From Martelella endophytica (GTDB lineage: Bacteria > Pseudomonadota > Alphaproteobacteria > Rhizobiales > Rhizobiaceae): DNA of 64,000 nt. Shown here one piece after another: positions 1 through 8,530 of the stretch. The DNA lies in assembly GCF_000960975.1 (NCBI RefSeq), contig NZ_CP010803.1:1701944-1765943 (forward strand), read 5' to 3'. Below the pieces are notes generated by a model. That model saw nothing but the letters and a program-made list of their open reading frames with translations, was not told the DNA's origin and did no database searches. The position numbers and the translations under genes are program-made. Numbering within the stretch: position 1 is the stretch's first letter; each line of letters starts with the position of its first letter.

Positions 1-1
1 G

Positions 2-397
2 GGCAACGGCTTCACCTCCATGTCCGGCGGCTGGACCATCGCCATGAGCCCGAATACCGAGGACAAGGATCTCGCCTTCGATTTCATGACCACGGTCGCC
101 AATTTCGAAAACAGCCTGACCTATGCCATTCGCGCCGGATCAATCGGCGTGCGCAAGGACGTCATCGCGGACGAGACCTATCTCGAGACTAATCCGACCG
201 CCGGCTTCTTCTCCTCTCTGGTTGAGGTGACCAATTTCCGGCCGGCGCTGGAAATCTATCCGCAGGTTTCCTCGCTCATCCAGGAGACGATGGAGGCCGT
301 AACGGTCGGCGGAGACAGCGTCGAAGACGCCGCCGGCCGCTTCGACCGCCAGCTCACCCGCCTTGCTGGCTCGTCGAACGTCGAAAAAGCGAACTGA
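2..397 (+). CDS. ABC sugar-type importer, periplasmic binding protein (C-terminal part)
   Basis: The reading frame is open from the window edge to TGA at 395-397, so only the last 131 codons are present and the signal peptide and ligand-binding front are outside. The visible part (a Gly-Trp-rich stretch around SGGWTIAMS, then long helices ending in a basic tail) is like the C-terminal lobe of extracellular solute-binding family 1 proteins. The link to sugar-type import rests mainly on the next genes: two MalF/MalG-type permeases and a MalK-type ATPase follow directly. It would capture a carbohydrate or carbohydrate-like ligand in the periplasm. The ligand cannot be told from this fragment. 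Confidence 0.75.
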   Translation, partial: GNGFTSMSGGWTIAMSPNTEDKDLAFDFMTTVANFENSLTYAIRAGSIGVRKDVIADETYLETNPTAGFFSSLVEVTNFRPALEIYPQVSSLIQETMEAVTVGGDSVEDAAGRFDRQLTRLAGSSNVEKAN

Positions 398-398
398 C

Positions 399-1307
399 AT
401 GGCGCAAGGGGCAAGCGGAACGGGCCAAGGGCCGGCAGCAGTGCTGATGCGCATTGTGCCGCTTGCCCCGGCCACCCTGATGATCGTCGCCTTCTTTCTG
501 GTGCCGATCATCTGGGCCATCTACACATCCATGACCAATCTCGGATTGTCGGGCTATGCAGCCCGCAATCCAAGCTTTATCGGTTTTGAGAACTACTACT
601 ACCTGTTCACCGATCCGCGCACCTGGGCGGCGCTCGGGCGGACGGCAGTTTTCGTCGGCCTCTCCGTTGCCGGGCAGAACATTGTCGGCTTCTGCATTGC
701 CTATGTGCGGCAGATGGCGACGCCCGCCATTCAGAGCCTGGCCTCGGTCATCGTCATCACCGCCTGGGTTGTGCCGGAAGTTGTCGCGGGCTTCCTGTGG
801 TACACATTCCTGCGCGGCGACGAATCCGGCATGAACCAGATTTTCGATATTTTCGGCTTTGCCCACCAGCAATGGCTTCTGACGGCGCCGCTCGCCGCCG
901 TGATCGTCATCAACATCTGGCGCGGCTGTGCTTTCTCCATGCTTGTCTACTCCGCGGCGCTTCAGGATGTCTCGAGCGAAGTGCTTGAAGCCGCCGAGAT
1001 CGACGGGGCAGGGCGCATGCAATCGATCTTCGGTGTCATCCTGCCGATCATCCGTCCGGTGATCGCCATCAATGTGGTTTTGACCACGCTCAACACGCTC
1101 GGCGTGTTCGGTATCATCTGGATCACCACGGCGGGCGGGCCCGGCACGCGCTCGGAAACGCTGCCGCTCCTGATGTACAATCAGGCCTATGATTTCGGCC
1201 TTATCGGCTACGGCTCGTCAATCGCCGTCCTGCTGCTTGGCTTCGGCGTCATCGCCTCCCTCATCTATGTCCGTCTGTTCAAAGTGGGAGAAGCGCGCAA
1301 TGGCTAA
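399..1307 (+). CDS. ABC importer permease, MalF type
   Basis: A 302-residue inner-membrane permease of the binding-protein-dependent sugar importer class. Six hydrophobic segments are visible, the first at about residues 25-45. The cytoplasmic EAA loop that docks on the ATPase starts near residue 197 (EAAEIDGAG, then a hydrophobic VILP). The start at 399 follows the binding protein stop by one base, which implies coupled translation; an upstream in-frame ATG at 363 would overlap the previous gene by 35 bases and is less likely. It pairs with the MalG-type permease next door. Confidence 0.9.
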   Translation: MAQGASGTGQGPAAVLMRIVPLAPATLMIVAFFLVPIIWAIYTSMTNLGLSGYAARNPSFIGFENYYYLFTDPRTWAALGRTAVFVGLSVAGQNIVGFCIAYVRQMATPAIQSLASVIVITAWVVPEVVAGFLWYTFLRGDESGMNQIFDIFGFAHQQWLLTAPLAAVIVINIWRGCAFSMLVYSAALQDVSSEVLEAAEIDGAGRMQSIFGVILPIIRPVIAINVVLTTLNTLGVFGIIWITTAGGPGTRSETLPLLMYNQAYDFGLIGYGSSIAVLLLGFGVIASLIYVRLFKVGEARNG

Positions 1308-2139
1308 TCTTGCCAAGGCCAAGACCCGCGACCGGCTGGCCGCCGATATCGCGCTCACCTTCGTTGCCATCGCCTTCGTCGTACCGATGGTGTGGATGGT
1401 GCTGGCGGCCTTCGATGCCAAGGCGACGCTTGCCATCCAACTGCCGGCCCGCTGGAGCCTGACGAATTTCGGCGCGATCCTGACGGAGGATGTCGCGATC
1501 CGCCCCTTCATGAACAGCGTCATCATTTCGGCCGGGACGTCGTGCCTGGTGGTCATCCTCGCGCTCTTCGCCGGCTATCCGTTGTCGCGCTACAGGCTGC
1601 GCTACGGAAAGCAGTATATCTACACCATCGTCTTTGCCAGCGCGCTGCCGATCACCGCCATCATGGTGCCGATCTATGTGATGTTCGTCCATATCGGCCT
1701 CGTCGATACGCTTGCGGGCGTCATCGTCTTCCGCACGGCCGCAGAGCTTCCCTTTGCGGTCTGGCTGATGAAGGGCTTCATGGATGCCATTCCGACCGAT
1801 CTGGAAGAGGCGGCGTGGACGGAAGGGGCATCCCGCATGGAAGGCGTCGCCTATATCGTCGTGCCGCTCCTGGCGCCGGGGATCGCGACCATCTTCATCC
1901 TCTCCTTCATCGAGAACTGGGGCAATTTCTTCGTACCCTTCATCCTGCTGCAAAGCCGCGACAATTATCCGATGGCCGTCTCGCTCTACAGCTTCTTCGG
2001 AGAATATGGCGAGGCCATGTATGGCCAACTTGCCGCCTTTGCGCTGCTGTACACGGCGCCCACGCTGCTCGTCTATTTCCTGATCCAGAAGCCGCTGCAG
2101 AAGGGTGGTCTTCGGCTTGGCGGCGCGGTCAAGGCCTGA
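1300..2139 (+). CDS. ABC importer permease, MalG type
   Basis: The second transmembrane subunit, 279 residues with six predicted helices. An EAA loop (EEAAWTEGAS) starts near residue 169. The ATG at 1300 overlaps the end of the upstream permease gene by eight bases, so the two subunits are probably translated in a coupled way. The longer open frame reaching back to 1189 lies inside the upstream gene and is not needed. It forms the membrane channel with the preceding MalF-type subunit, driven by the ATPase at 3607-4740. Confidence 0.9.
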   Translation: MANLAKAKTRDRLAADIALTFVAIAFVVPMVWMVLAAFDAKATLAIQLPARWSLTNFGAILTEDVAIRPFMNSVIISAGTSCLVVILALFAGYPLSRYRLRYGKQYIYTIVFASALPITAIMVPIYVMFVHIGLVDTLAGVIVFRTAAELPFAVWLMKGFMDAIPTDLEEAAWTEGASRMEGVAYIVVPLLAPGIATIFILSFIENWGNFFVPFILLQSRDNYPMAVSLYSFFGEYGEAMYGQLAAFALLYTAPTLLVYFLIQKPLQKGGLRLGGAVKA

Positions 2140-2149
2140 GGAAGAGATC

Positions 2150-3577
2150 ATGAAAAAGAAGCCTAATATTCTGTTCCTGTTTTCCGACCAGCACAGCGTG
2201 CGTGCGATGGGTGATTGTGCGGACACGCCGGTGGAAACACCGTCGCTCGACCGCCTGGCCGCGGGCGGCATGCGTTTCGACAATGCCTATTGCCAGAACC
2301 CGCTTTGCGTGCCCAGCCGGGCGAGCCTTCTGACCGGAAAATACTGCCGCACGACCGGCATTTACGACAATCGCCACATCCTCCCCGCCAACGGCCCAAC
2401 GCTGGCGCGCGCGCTCGGCAGCGCCGGATACCGCACCGCGCTTGTGGGCAAGACGCATTTCAACGGCGAGCAGTTCCAGGGCTTTCAGGAACGCCCCTAT
2501 GGTGATCTCTACGGCCAGGCGCACCAGCCGGATCCCGCCCGCCACGCCAACGAATCCGGTCTTGGCGATATCCTGGGCGATGCCGGCCCTTCAGGCATTC
2601 CTCTTGCCATGACGCAAACGGAGATCTGCGTCAGCGAGGCGGCCAAATGGCTGCAGGGCCATGCGGGACGACCGGTAGATTCGCCGTTCTTTCTGGCCGT
2701 CCATTTCGACAAACCGCATTTTCCGATCAACCCGCCGCGTCGCTTCTTCGAGCGCTTCGCGGGCAGGGTGGAACTGCCAGACTATGATCCCGACTGGCTT
2801 TCCCATGCGCCCGCCTTTGTGCGGAAAGCGGCGGCGGCGAGCGGCACGGCGCATCACCGAGGCGATGATGCGGTGAATGCCCGGGCACTGGCTGCCTATT
2901 ACGGCTGCGTCGAATGGGTCGACGATGCCGTCGGCCGGCTTCTGGATGTGATCGACTATCTCGGTCTCTTCGAGGATACGATCGTCATCTACGCCTCCGA
3001 TCACGGTGAGATGGCGGCGCGGCGGGGGCTCTGGCAGAAGACCGTCTTCTATGAGGATTCCGCCCGTGTTCCGCTGATCATCCGCTGGCCCGGTGTAGCA
3101 GAGGCGGGTAGCCGGACGAATGCGCTTGCCGGACTGATCGACCTTTACCCGACCCTTTGCGCCGCGGCGGGGATTTCTCCGCCAGAGGGTTTAGAAGGCT
3201 TGGACCTCGCGCCGGTTCTTGCCGGGGGCGGGCCGCCGGACCGAAACCTTTTCTGCGAGAGCGCCGTGCTGAAGCAGCCGGACCACGCTGGCTGCATGCT
3301 GCGCCGGGGTGACTGGAAATACTGCCTCTACCTGGACGGCGCCGAGGAACTCTACAACCTCGCCGATGATCCTGACGAGTGGAACGATCTCTCCCGGGCG
3401 CCGGGAGAGGCGGCGCTGAAGGCGGAACTGCGGGCGGCGACCGAGGCCTTCTTCAGGTCGGAGGAGTTTGCCGTGCGCTATGCCGCCACCCCGCGCATGC
3501 CCTTCGAGAAGCATTTCTACCCTTATTCGAACCAGTTCATCACCGGCAATGGCGTCGTCTTCGACGCGCGGCCCTGA
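2150..3577 (+). CDS. type I sulfatase (formylglycine-dependent)
   Basis: A 475-residue arylsulfatase/choline-sulfatase superfamily enzyme. The signature CVPSRASLLTG starts at residue 53; C53 is the residue converted to formylglycine in this class. An N-terminal metal-binding segment (FSDQHS, residues 11-16) and the conserved SDHGE segment in the second half are present. There is no signal peptide, so the enzyme is probably cytoplasmic and acts on an imported sulfate ester. It sits inside the ABC importer operon, between permease and ATPase, 10 bases after the permease stop with AGGAAGAG upstream of ATG. This suggests that the imported ligand is sulfated (inference). The exact substrate, choline sulfate or a sulfated sugar, is not decidable here. 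Confidence 0.88.
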   Translation: MKKKPNILFLFSDQHSVRAMGDCADTPVETPSLDRLAAGGMRFDNAYCQNPLCVPSRASLLTGKYCRTTGIYDNRHILPANGPTLARALGSAGYRTALVGKTHFNGEQFQGFQERPYGDLYGQAHQPDPARHANESGLGDILGDAGPSGIPLAMTQTEICVSEAAKWLQGHAGRPVDSPFFLAVHFDKPHFPINPPRRFFERFAGRVELPDYDPDWLSHAPAFVRKAAAASGTAHHRGDDAVNARALAAYYGCVEWVDDAVGRLLDVIDYLGLFEDTIVIYASDHGEMAARRGLWQKTVFYEDSARVPLIIRWPGVAEAGSRTNALAGLIDLYPTLCAAAGISPPEGLEGLDLAPVLAGGGPPDRNLFCESAVLKQPDHAGCMLRRGDWKYCLYLDGAEELYNLADDPDEWNDLSRAPGEAALKAELRAATEAFFRSEEFAVRYAATPRMPFEKHFYPYSNQFITGNGVVFDARP

Positions 3578-3606
3578 CAGACGCGAAACAGCCGTGGAGG
3601 AAATCA

Positions 3607-4740
3607 ATGGCCGGCTTTACCCTGAAAAATCTGAGCAAGTCCTACGGTGCGCTGGAAGTCATCAAGGGCATTGACCTTGAGGTGCGCGACGGCGAGTTCA
3701 TCGTTTTTGTCGGCCCTTCCGGCTGCGGTAAATCCACGCTGCTGCGCATGATTGCCGGGCTGGAGGAGGTCAGCGGCGGCGATCTGTTGATCGGGGAAAA
3801 GCGCTGCAATGATATTCCGGCCAAGGCGCGCGGCATTGCCATGGTGTTTCAGTCCTATGCGCTCTATCCGCACAAAACCGTCTACGAAAACATGTCGTTC
3901 GGCCTCAAGCTCGCCAAGCGCCCGAAGGACGAGATCGACCGCAAGGTGCGCGCGGCGGCCGGCATTCTGCACATCGAGCATCTGCTGGAGCGGCGTCCCA
4001 GTCAGCTTTCGGGCGGTCAGCGCCAGCGCGTCGCCATTGGCCGGGCGATCGTCCGGGACCCGCAGGTGTTTCTCTTCGACGAACCGTTGTCGAACCTTGA
4101 CGCGGCGCTGCGCGTCCATATGCGGCTCGAACTCGCGAAACTGCATGGCGACCTCGGCACCACCATGGCCTATGTCACCCACGACCAGATCGAGGCGATG
4201 ACCCTTGCCGACCGGATCGTGGTGCTTGACCATGGCGATGTGCAGCAGGTGGGCACCCCGCTGGAGCTCTATCACTTGCCGCAAAACCTGTTCGTTGCGG
4301 GCTTCATAGGTTCGCCGAAGATGAACTTTCTCGAAGGGGCCATCGACGCCGTGGAAGCCGACGCGATTATTGTGGAGGTTCCCGGGTTTGCTCGGGTTTC
4401 GGTGCCGGTTCGCCCTGCTTCTGATACGCGCAGCGGCGACACGGTGACGATCGGCATTCGCCCGGAACATATCGACCCCGCTGGCGATGCTGGTGGTTTT
4501 GCCTGCGCCATCGAGGTTGCCGAGAACATTGGCGATCATGCCATGCTACAGTTGCAGGGGGCAGGTGGCCAGTCGCTTATGGTGAAAGCAAGCGGTGATA
4601 CGTTCTGGAGCCGCGGGGGCGCATACCCTGTTACCTTTCAGCCGGACGCTTTGCATCTCTTTGATGATAGAGGTACGGCGTTTTCCAGGGTCAGACGTCC
4701 GAAAGTGCTGGGCGGCGTGGATGGATTTCGGTCAGCTTGA
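3607..4740 (+). CDS. ABC importer ATP-binding protein, MalK/UgpC type
   Basis: A 377-residue ATPase that powers the importer above. Walker A GPSGCGKST lies at residues 36-44, the Q-loop FQSY near 81-84, the signature LSGGQRQ at 134-140 and Walker B FLFDEP at 155-160. A C-terminal regulatory (TOBE/MalK-like) domain of about 130 residues follows, as is usual for sugar importers. The chosen ATG has GTGGAGGAA 6-7 bases upstream and is the family start; the frame is open further back inside the sulfatase gene only by chance. It is the last gene of the operon. Confidence 0.93.
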   Translation: MAGFTLKNLSKSYGALEVIKGIDLEVRDGEFIVFVGPSGCGKSTLLRMIAGLEEVSGGDLLIGEKRCNDIPAKARGIAMVFQSYALYPHKTVYENMSFGLKLAKRPKDEIDRKVRAAAGILHIEHLLERRPSQLSGGQRQRVAIGRAIVRDPQVFLFDEPLSNLDAALRVHMRLELAKLHGDLGTTMAYVTHDQIEAMTLADRIVVLDHGDVQQVGTPLELYHLPQNLFVAGFIGSPKMNFLEGAIDAVEADAIIVEVPGFARVSVPVRPASDTRSGDTVTIGIRPEHIDPAGDAGGFACAIEVAENIGDHAMLQLQGAGGQSLMVKASGDTFWSRGGAYPVTFQPDALHLFDDRGTAFSRVRRPKVLGGVDGFRSA

Positions 4741-5173
4741 ACGCGAAGCCTCTATTGCGTTTGGCTGACGGGAAGTCTCTTTTACAGTGCGGTACGATCT
4801 TTTCAAAGCGCAGGAAAAGCGGCCTGACGGCGGTGTGGACCCCGCATGGGACCAATGCGTACTGCTGTCGAGTGCTTGTGCGCAGTCATTGGCATGCCGA
4901 TATGAATCGAACATGTCACGCCGTTCCCAGTCCGCTTCGCTATCTATGTGTTGCAAATTGAGTAACATTATGTGTAGCATAATAAGCTCGCGTTAGAGAA
5001 AATAAAGCAAAAACAATAATCGTGTAGGTGCTATCAATCCGGCAGGGGGCACCAACATCTGCGTCAATTTGCGTGCAACAAAGTGTGTAGCAAATGAAGC
5101 AACAAGCGGTATGCGAGCGTCCTCTCACGGCAAAAATCCTGACCGTTTTCTGACTTCGCGCAAAGACATAAAC
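4741..5173. other. gap upstream of the integrase remnant
   Basis: About 430 bases without a convincing gene. The short open frames here have no family resemblance and overlap each other. The second half (about 4940-5035) is clearly AT-rich compared with the rest and carries the repeated motif described separately. The drop in GC beginning near 4900 marks the left edge of the accessory region. Confidence 0.5.
4962..5054 (+). repeat. left copy of a two-part direct repeat, possible island end
   Basis: The 13-mer GTAACATTATGTG at 4962-4974 and the 15-mer CGGCAGGGGGCACCA at 5040-5054 recur exactly at 30148-30160 and 30226-30240, in the same orientation. Their start-to-start distance is 78 bases in both places, and the AT-rich spacer is only loosely alike. 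The left copy lies about 120 bases before an integrase remnant, the usual position of a recombinase promoter/attachment region. I read the pair as duplicated ends of an integrative element. The 15-mer ends in CCA but cannot be folded into a tRNA. Confidence 0.6.
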
Positions 5174-6062
5174 ATGTATGTCCGGCGCGTTCCGAAGCTT
5201 GCCCTTGATCTTGACGCTCGTGCACCAGCAATTCGTATTTCTCTGAGAACGCGCGATCTGGCGATGGCCCGGATCAAGCGGGATGCTTACGAAGAAGCGG
5301 GCAACGAGCTGTGGGGCGCTTTTCTAAGAGGAGACGATCGCGGTCGGGCGGGTGCGCGTTATCGCGCCGCGGTGGCACGTGCGCGTGCCCTGGGCTTCAC
5401 CTATCGTTCGGCGGCTGATCTAGTGGCGAGCGAAACGGGGGACCAAATCATGGCGCGTCTCGATGCTTTATCGATGTCGCCGCCTAAAAGCATGGACGCC
5501 ACGGCGCTCATGGGGCTTGAGGTCCGGCCGCGTGCTCGGTTTTCGGAGGCGTTCGAGCTCTATCTGGCGTTGCTATCAGCGCTATCAAGGCGTATCAACA
5601 ACAACAATCCCTTCGATAACCTTATCCTTCCGCGACAAGATAATTTTGCAGCGACCGCCGTTTTCCGCCGAATGGCTTGAAAAGCACATTCTGGCGAAAG
5701 GCGCGCTTGCGAATTTAAATGATGAAGCCAGGCGCATTATATACGTGTTGATTGAGACTGGTGCGCGGCCCTAGGAAGTTTGCAACCTTGTCGCAGACCA
5801 GATCAAGCTTGATCATGAGGTTCCGCATATTGCTATCGCTCCACGGGTGGAGCGCGATGATCCTCGGGAGATCAAGACGACATCTTCGATCCGCCATGCC
5901 TTTGAAGATCGGATGAAAAATGCGGGTCTGGATACAGAATTGCGAATGATGATCATGGGACATTCGATAGACAGACCCAAGTACGGGTCAGGTGGATCTC
6001 TCGATTGGAAACGCCAAGAACTGGAAAAAATTGCGCTCAATTCCGACCGCGCGGACTTATGA
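5174..6062 (+). pseudogene. degraded tyrosine recombinase (phage-type integrase)
   Basis: The first part (ATG 5174) begins MYVRRVP and continues into an RISLRT..ARIKRDAYEEA stretch, like the N-terminal domain of DUF6538-type integrases. The frame is lost near 5600-5680. Homology resumes in another frame (EKHILAKGALANLNDEARR..ETGARP), is broken by TAG at 5772-5774 exactly where families have a serine (ARPSEVCNL), and continues to 5870. A deletion then joins the EIKTTSS region directly to the C-terminal catalytic part (RHAFEDRM, then MGHSIDRPKYGSGG). The segment carrying the middle catalytic residues is missing. So there are at least three lesions: frameshift, nonsense, internal deletion. The gene cannot make an active enzyme. 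Confidence 0.85.
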
Positions 6063-6076
6063 ACAGGGCAGACTAA

Positions 6077-6449
6077 TTATATAGCCTCTTTGCGGCGCTG
6101 AGCCCGTGCGCGAACCGACGCCTTAATAGCGCGATTCTGTTCTCGTTTTTCAAGTTGATCCTCCAGCCACGAATATAAGGGAAGCATGACTTCGCCTTTT
6201 TCGCTTCGTGCCATGATCTCTTCGGTAAGGAGGCGTATCCAGCAACCGATATTCCTGCAGAGCAGCCAGACGCTCTTCTTCATTGTCGGGAAGTGGGTAC
6301 TGGGCGGAATTGTTCTCCTGTTGCAAAAAAAAAACCTTCCTTAAACGCGTCTGTCTGGATGGCAACATCCTTTCTCGATCATAGATGCAGGTTGTGCCAT
6401 TCAGAACGAGCTTATCTCTAAGCCTGTACTTCCGACAGCCTGTTTTCAA
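6077..6449 (-). pseudogene. fragments: start of a GAF-domain protein joined to an unknown tail
   Basis: On the minus strand a 99-codon frame (6449-6150) contains LPDNEEERLAALQEYRLLDTPP, the opening consensus of many GAF-domain sensor kinases and cyclases. The similarity stops right after DTPP. In the next frame (6283-6077) runs the C-terminal end of an unrecognised protein rich in Lys/Arg/Glu (from MARSEKGEVMLPLY to the stop). The two pieces meet near 6220. I read this as rearranged leftovers rather than a gene. A run of nine A near 6325-6334 lies inside the frame. Confidence 0.45.
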
Positions 6450-6488
6450 CGGCGAGAGCTGAATTCATGCAAAGGCCTAACCCGCGTT

Positions 6489-7274
6489 CTAGTCGGGTTT
6501 TGTAGCGCAAATGGCAAACCGTTCCTGAACCATGCGGTCGAGACCGCGTAGGAAGGGCATACGGCGGGCTTGGGCCCAATGGATGTCGGAAAGCTTGCGA
6601 TCGATCACGATATTCTCGAAACCGGCTTGCGCCAGAAGATCGGCGACGGCTTGGGCCGGCATTTCGCCTGAGAAGTAAACCCGTTCGCGGATTTTCTGAA
6701 GCCGCATGACCATATCGGGGCTCACGGGGTCAGAAGCCTGTTTGCTTGCTACGCGCGCCCACAATTTTTGCAGGCTCTTGACCCAGGTCTCCTTGCCCAT
6801 GTTGCCGTCAACAATGAGGACCTTTCCCCCCGGTTTCAGCAGCGAAAACCATTCGCCGAATGCGGCGGGCGGATCCACCAATGTCCAGACCAGATGGCGA
6901 TTGGTGATCGCGTCATAGCTTTCCGGCGGCTCCAGCGTGTTTTCCGCGTCGCCGGCGATAAAGCGAATATCCGCGCCGCGGGTCTGCGCCTTGGCCCGTG
7001 CGCGGGCAAGCATGGCATCGGACCAGTCGAGGCCGGTCACCGAAAAGCCGACATCGTGCAACAGGTGCGAAATGACCGCCGTGCCGCAGGCGAGATCGAG
7101 CGCGCTGCGCCCATCTCCCTCTCCGAGATGCTTTTTGATCAGCCTTTGCCAGCCCTGCCGCTCCGCCTCGGAAAAAATCTCGTGGCCGACGCTCTGATCG
7201 AATGTTTCGGCGCGATCGGACCAGTAGTCGCGGATTTCGTCGCGAATGGAATAATTGCTGTTCGCAGTCGTCAT
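6489..7274 (-). CDS. class I SAM-dependent methyltransferase
   Basis: A 261-residue Rossmann-fold methyltransferase. Motif I LDLACGT is at residues 59-65, an acidic end of strand 2 at GLDWSD (81-86), GDAEN near 109-112, and motif LLKPGGKVLIVDG at 146-157. It is divergent from the FecBCD-type importer genes, with a strongly palindromic 110-base intergenic region between them, so it probably belongs to the same regulon. It could modify the chelator or process the imported complex (inference). Residues 121-164 are duplicated as a decayed fragment at 27920-28060. The methyl acceptor cannot be told from sequence. Confidence 0.85.
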   Translation of the reverse strand: MTTANSNYSIRDEIRDYWSDRAETFDQSVGHEIFSEAERQGWQRLIKKHLGEGDGRSALDLACGTAVISHLLHDVGFSVTGLDWSDAMLARARAKAQTRGADIRFIAGDAENTLEPPESYDAITNRHLVWTLVDPPAAFGEWFSLLKPGGKVLIVDGNMGKETWVKSLQKLWARVASKQASDPVSPDMVMRLQKIRERVYFSGEMPAQAVADLLAQAGFENIVIDRKLSDIHWAQARRMPFLRGLDRMVQERFAICATKPD

Positions 7275-7312
7275 ATGGATCCCAGATCGGTGCTATCTCT
7301 TTGGAAAGGCTC

Positions 7313-7348
7313 TAAAACATAAAACTTGATTCATCAAGTCATGTTTTA
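7313..7348. promoter_or_regulatory. palindromic operator candidate between divergent genes
   Basis: ACTTGAT-TC-ATCAAGT (7324-7339) is a perfect 7-bp dyad with a 2-base centre. It is flanked by a second, outer dyad, TAAAACAT (7313-7320) facing ATGTTTTA (7341-7348). It lies midway between the methyltransferase start (7274) and the binding-protein start (7388), a good place for one regulator to control both. It does not match the Irr ICE motif or a Fur box that I know of. The regulator is unknown. Confidence 0.55.
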
Positions 7349-7387
7349 TATGCGTCGGTTCATTCCACGAAATGAGGGAGTTTCAGA

Positions 7388-8524
7388 ATGAGTCTCGCAA
7401 AGACATTTGCCACATCGACGCTTGCTGTCGTGAGCCTGTTGCCGTTGTCTGCATGGGCGCAGCCGTTCACGGTTGAAGATGTTGCAGGCCGGGAAGTCAG
7501 CTTCGACGGTCCCGTGGAGCGTGTGATCCTCGGGGAAGGGCGCATGATCTACGGACTGGCACCGATCGAAAGGGAAAATCCCTTTGAGAAAGTGGTTGGC
7601 TGGCGCAACGACCTCTACATGAACGACAAGGGCGGTTATAACGCTTATGTCGCCAAATTTCCGGAGGCCGCGGATATCCCGTTCCTCGGAAGGCTTTCGA
7701 ATGGCACTCTTTCGGTCGAAACGGTGGTCGATCTCGACGCTGACGTTCTGCTTCTGCCGATCGGCGACAAGGAAGCCGCCGACGAAATCAATCTCGAGCA
7801 GACCCTCGAAGGCACCGGCACCAAAATCGTCTATATCGATTTCCGAGAGCACATTCTCGAAAACACCGAGCCGAGCCTCGACGCGCTCGGAAGGCTGTTT
7901 GGCCATGAAGATCGTGCCGAGGCCGTAGCCAGCTACTGGAACGAGCAAATGGCGCGTGTGACCGACACGCTGGAAGAGGCCCAGCCGGAAGAGCCTGACG
8001 TGTTCATGTATCGCGCGGCCGGCCTGGTGGAGTGCTGCGGCACGTTCGGACCGAACAATTTCGGCCTGATGGTGGATTGGGCCGGCGGCCACAATATCGG
8101 CTCCGACTTCCTGCCGGGCTATACAGGTACGATCAATGCCGAGCAGGTGCTTGCCTCCAATCCGGATGTGATCGTGATCACCGGTGCCAATTGGTCGAAT
8201 ACCGAAAACGCCAGTGATTTCGTCAATGTCGGCCCGGGCGCTGCCACCGTTTCCGATGAGAGCGGCGAGGCGCTTGCCGCCCTCATGGAGCATCCTGCCT
8301 TTACCGGCTCCACTGCCGTGGCGAATGACGACGTTCATGCCATCTGGCACCAGTTCTACACCAGCCCATATCAGTTCGTGGCCGTGCAGCAGCTTGCCAA
8401 GTGGTTCCACCCGGACCTGTTCGCAGATCTTGACCCCGATGCCACCTTCGCGGACTTCCATGAGAAGTTCCTGCCGATTGCCTATGAGCCCGGCTATTGG
8501 GTTGACATCAAGGCTTCGAAGTAA
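7388..8524 (+). CDS. FecB/TroA-type periplasmic binding protein for a metal chelate
   Basis: A 378-residue secreted protein with a clear signal peptide (residues 1-25, ending ALA-like at SAWAQ). It has the iron-siderophore binding-protein outline: an N-terminal VEDVAGREVSFDGPVERVI segment, where family members read 'V.D..GR.V....P.RVV', and a later NPDVIVITG segment before the C-terminal lobe. An unusual ECCGTFGPNNFG segment near residues 215-226 could supply extra ligand contacts. It is longer than the usual 300-320 residues. ATG follows GAGGGAG with good spacing. It is first of three importer genes. The ligand may be a siderophore, haem, cobalamin or another metallophore. Confidence 0.85.
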   Translation: MSLAKTFATSTLAVVSLLPLSAWAQPFTVEDVAGREVSFDGPVERVILGEGRMIYGLAPIERENPFEKVVGWRNDLYMNDKGGYNAYVAKFPEAADIPFLGRLSNGTLSVETVVDLDADVLLLPIGDKEAADEINLEQTLEGTGTKIVYIDFREHILENTEPSLDALGRLFGHEDRAEAVASYWNEQMARVTDTLEEAQPEEPDVFMYRAAGLVECCGTFGPNNFGLMVDWAGGHNIGSDFLPGYTGTINAEQVLASNPDVIVITGANWSNTENASDFVNVGPGAATVSDESGEALAALMEHPAFTGSTAVANDDVHAIWHQFYTSPYQFVAVQQLAKWFHPDLFADLDPDATFADFHEKFLPIAYEPGYWVDIKASK

Positions 8525-8530
8525 ATCGTC

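Noticed and set aside
1279..2283. A 334-codon minus-strand frame
   Set aside because: Antisense to the MalG-type permease; Arg/Asp/His-rich with no domain.
5040..5054. CGGCAGGGGGCACCA as the 3' end of a tRNA gene
   Set aside because: It ends in CCA, but no T-loop or cloverleaf can be formed with the sequence before it at either copy.
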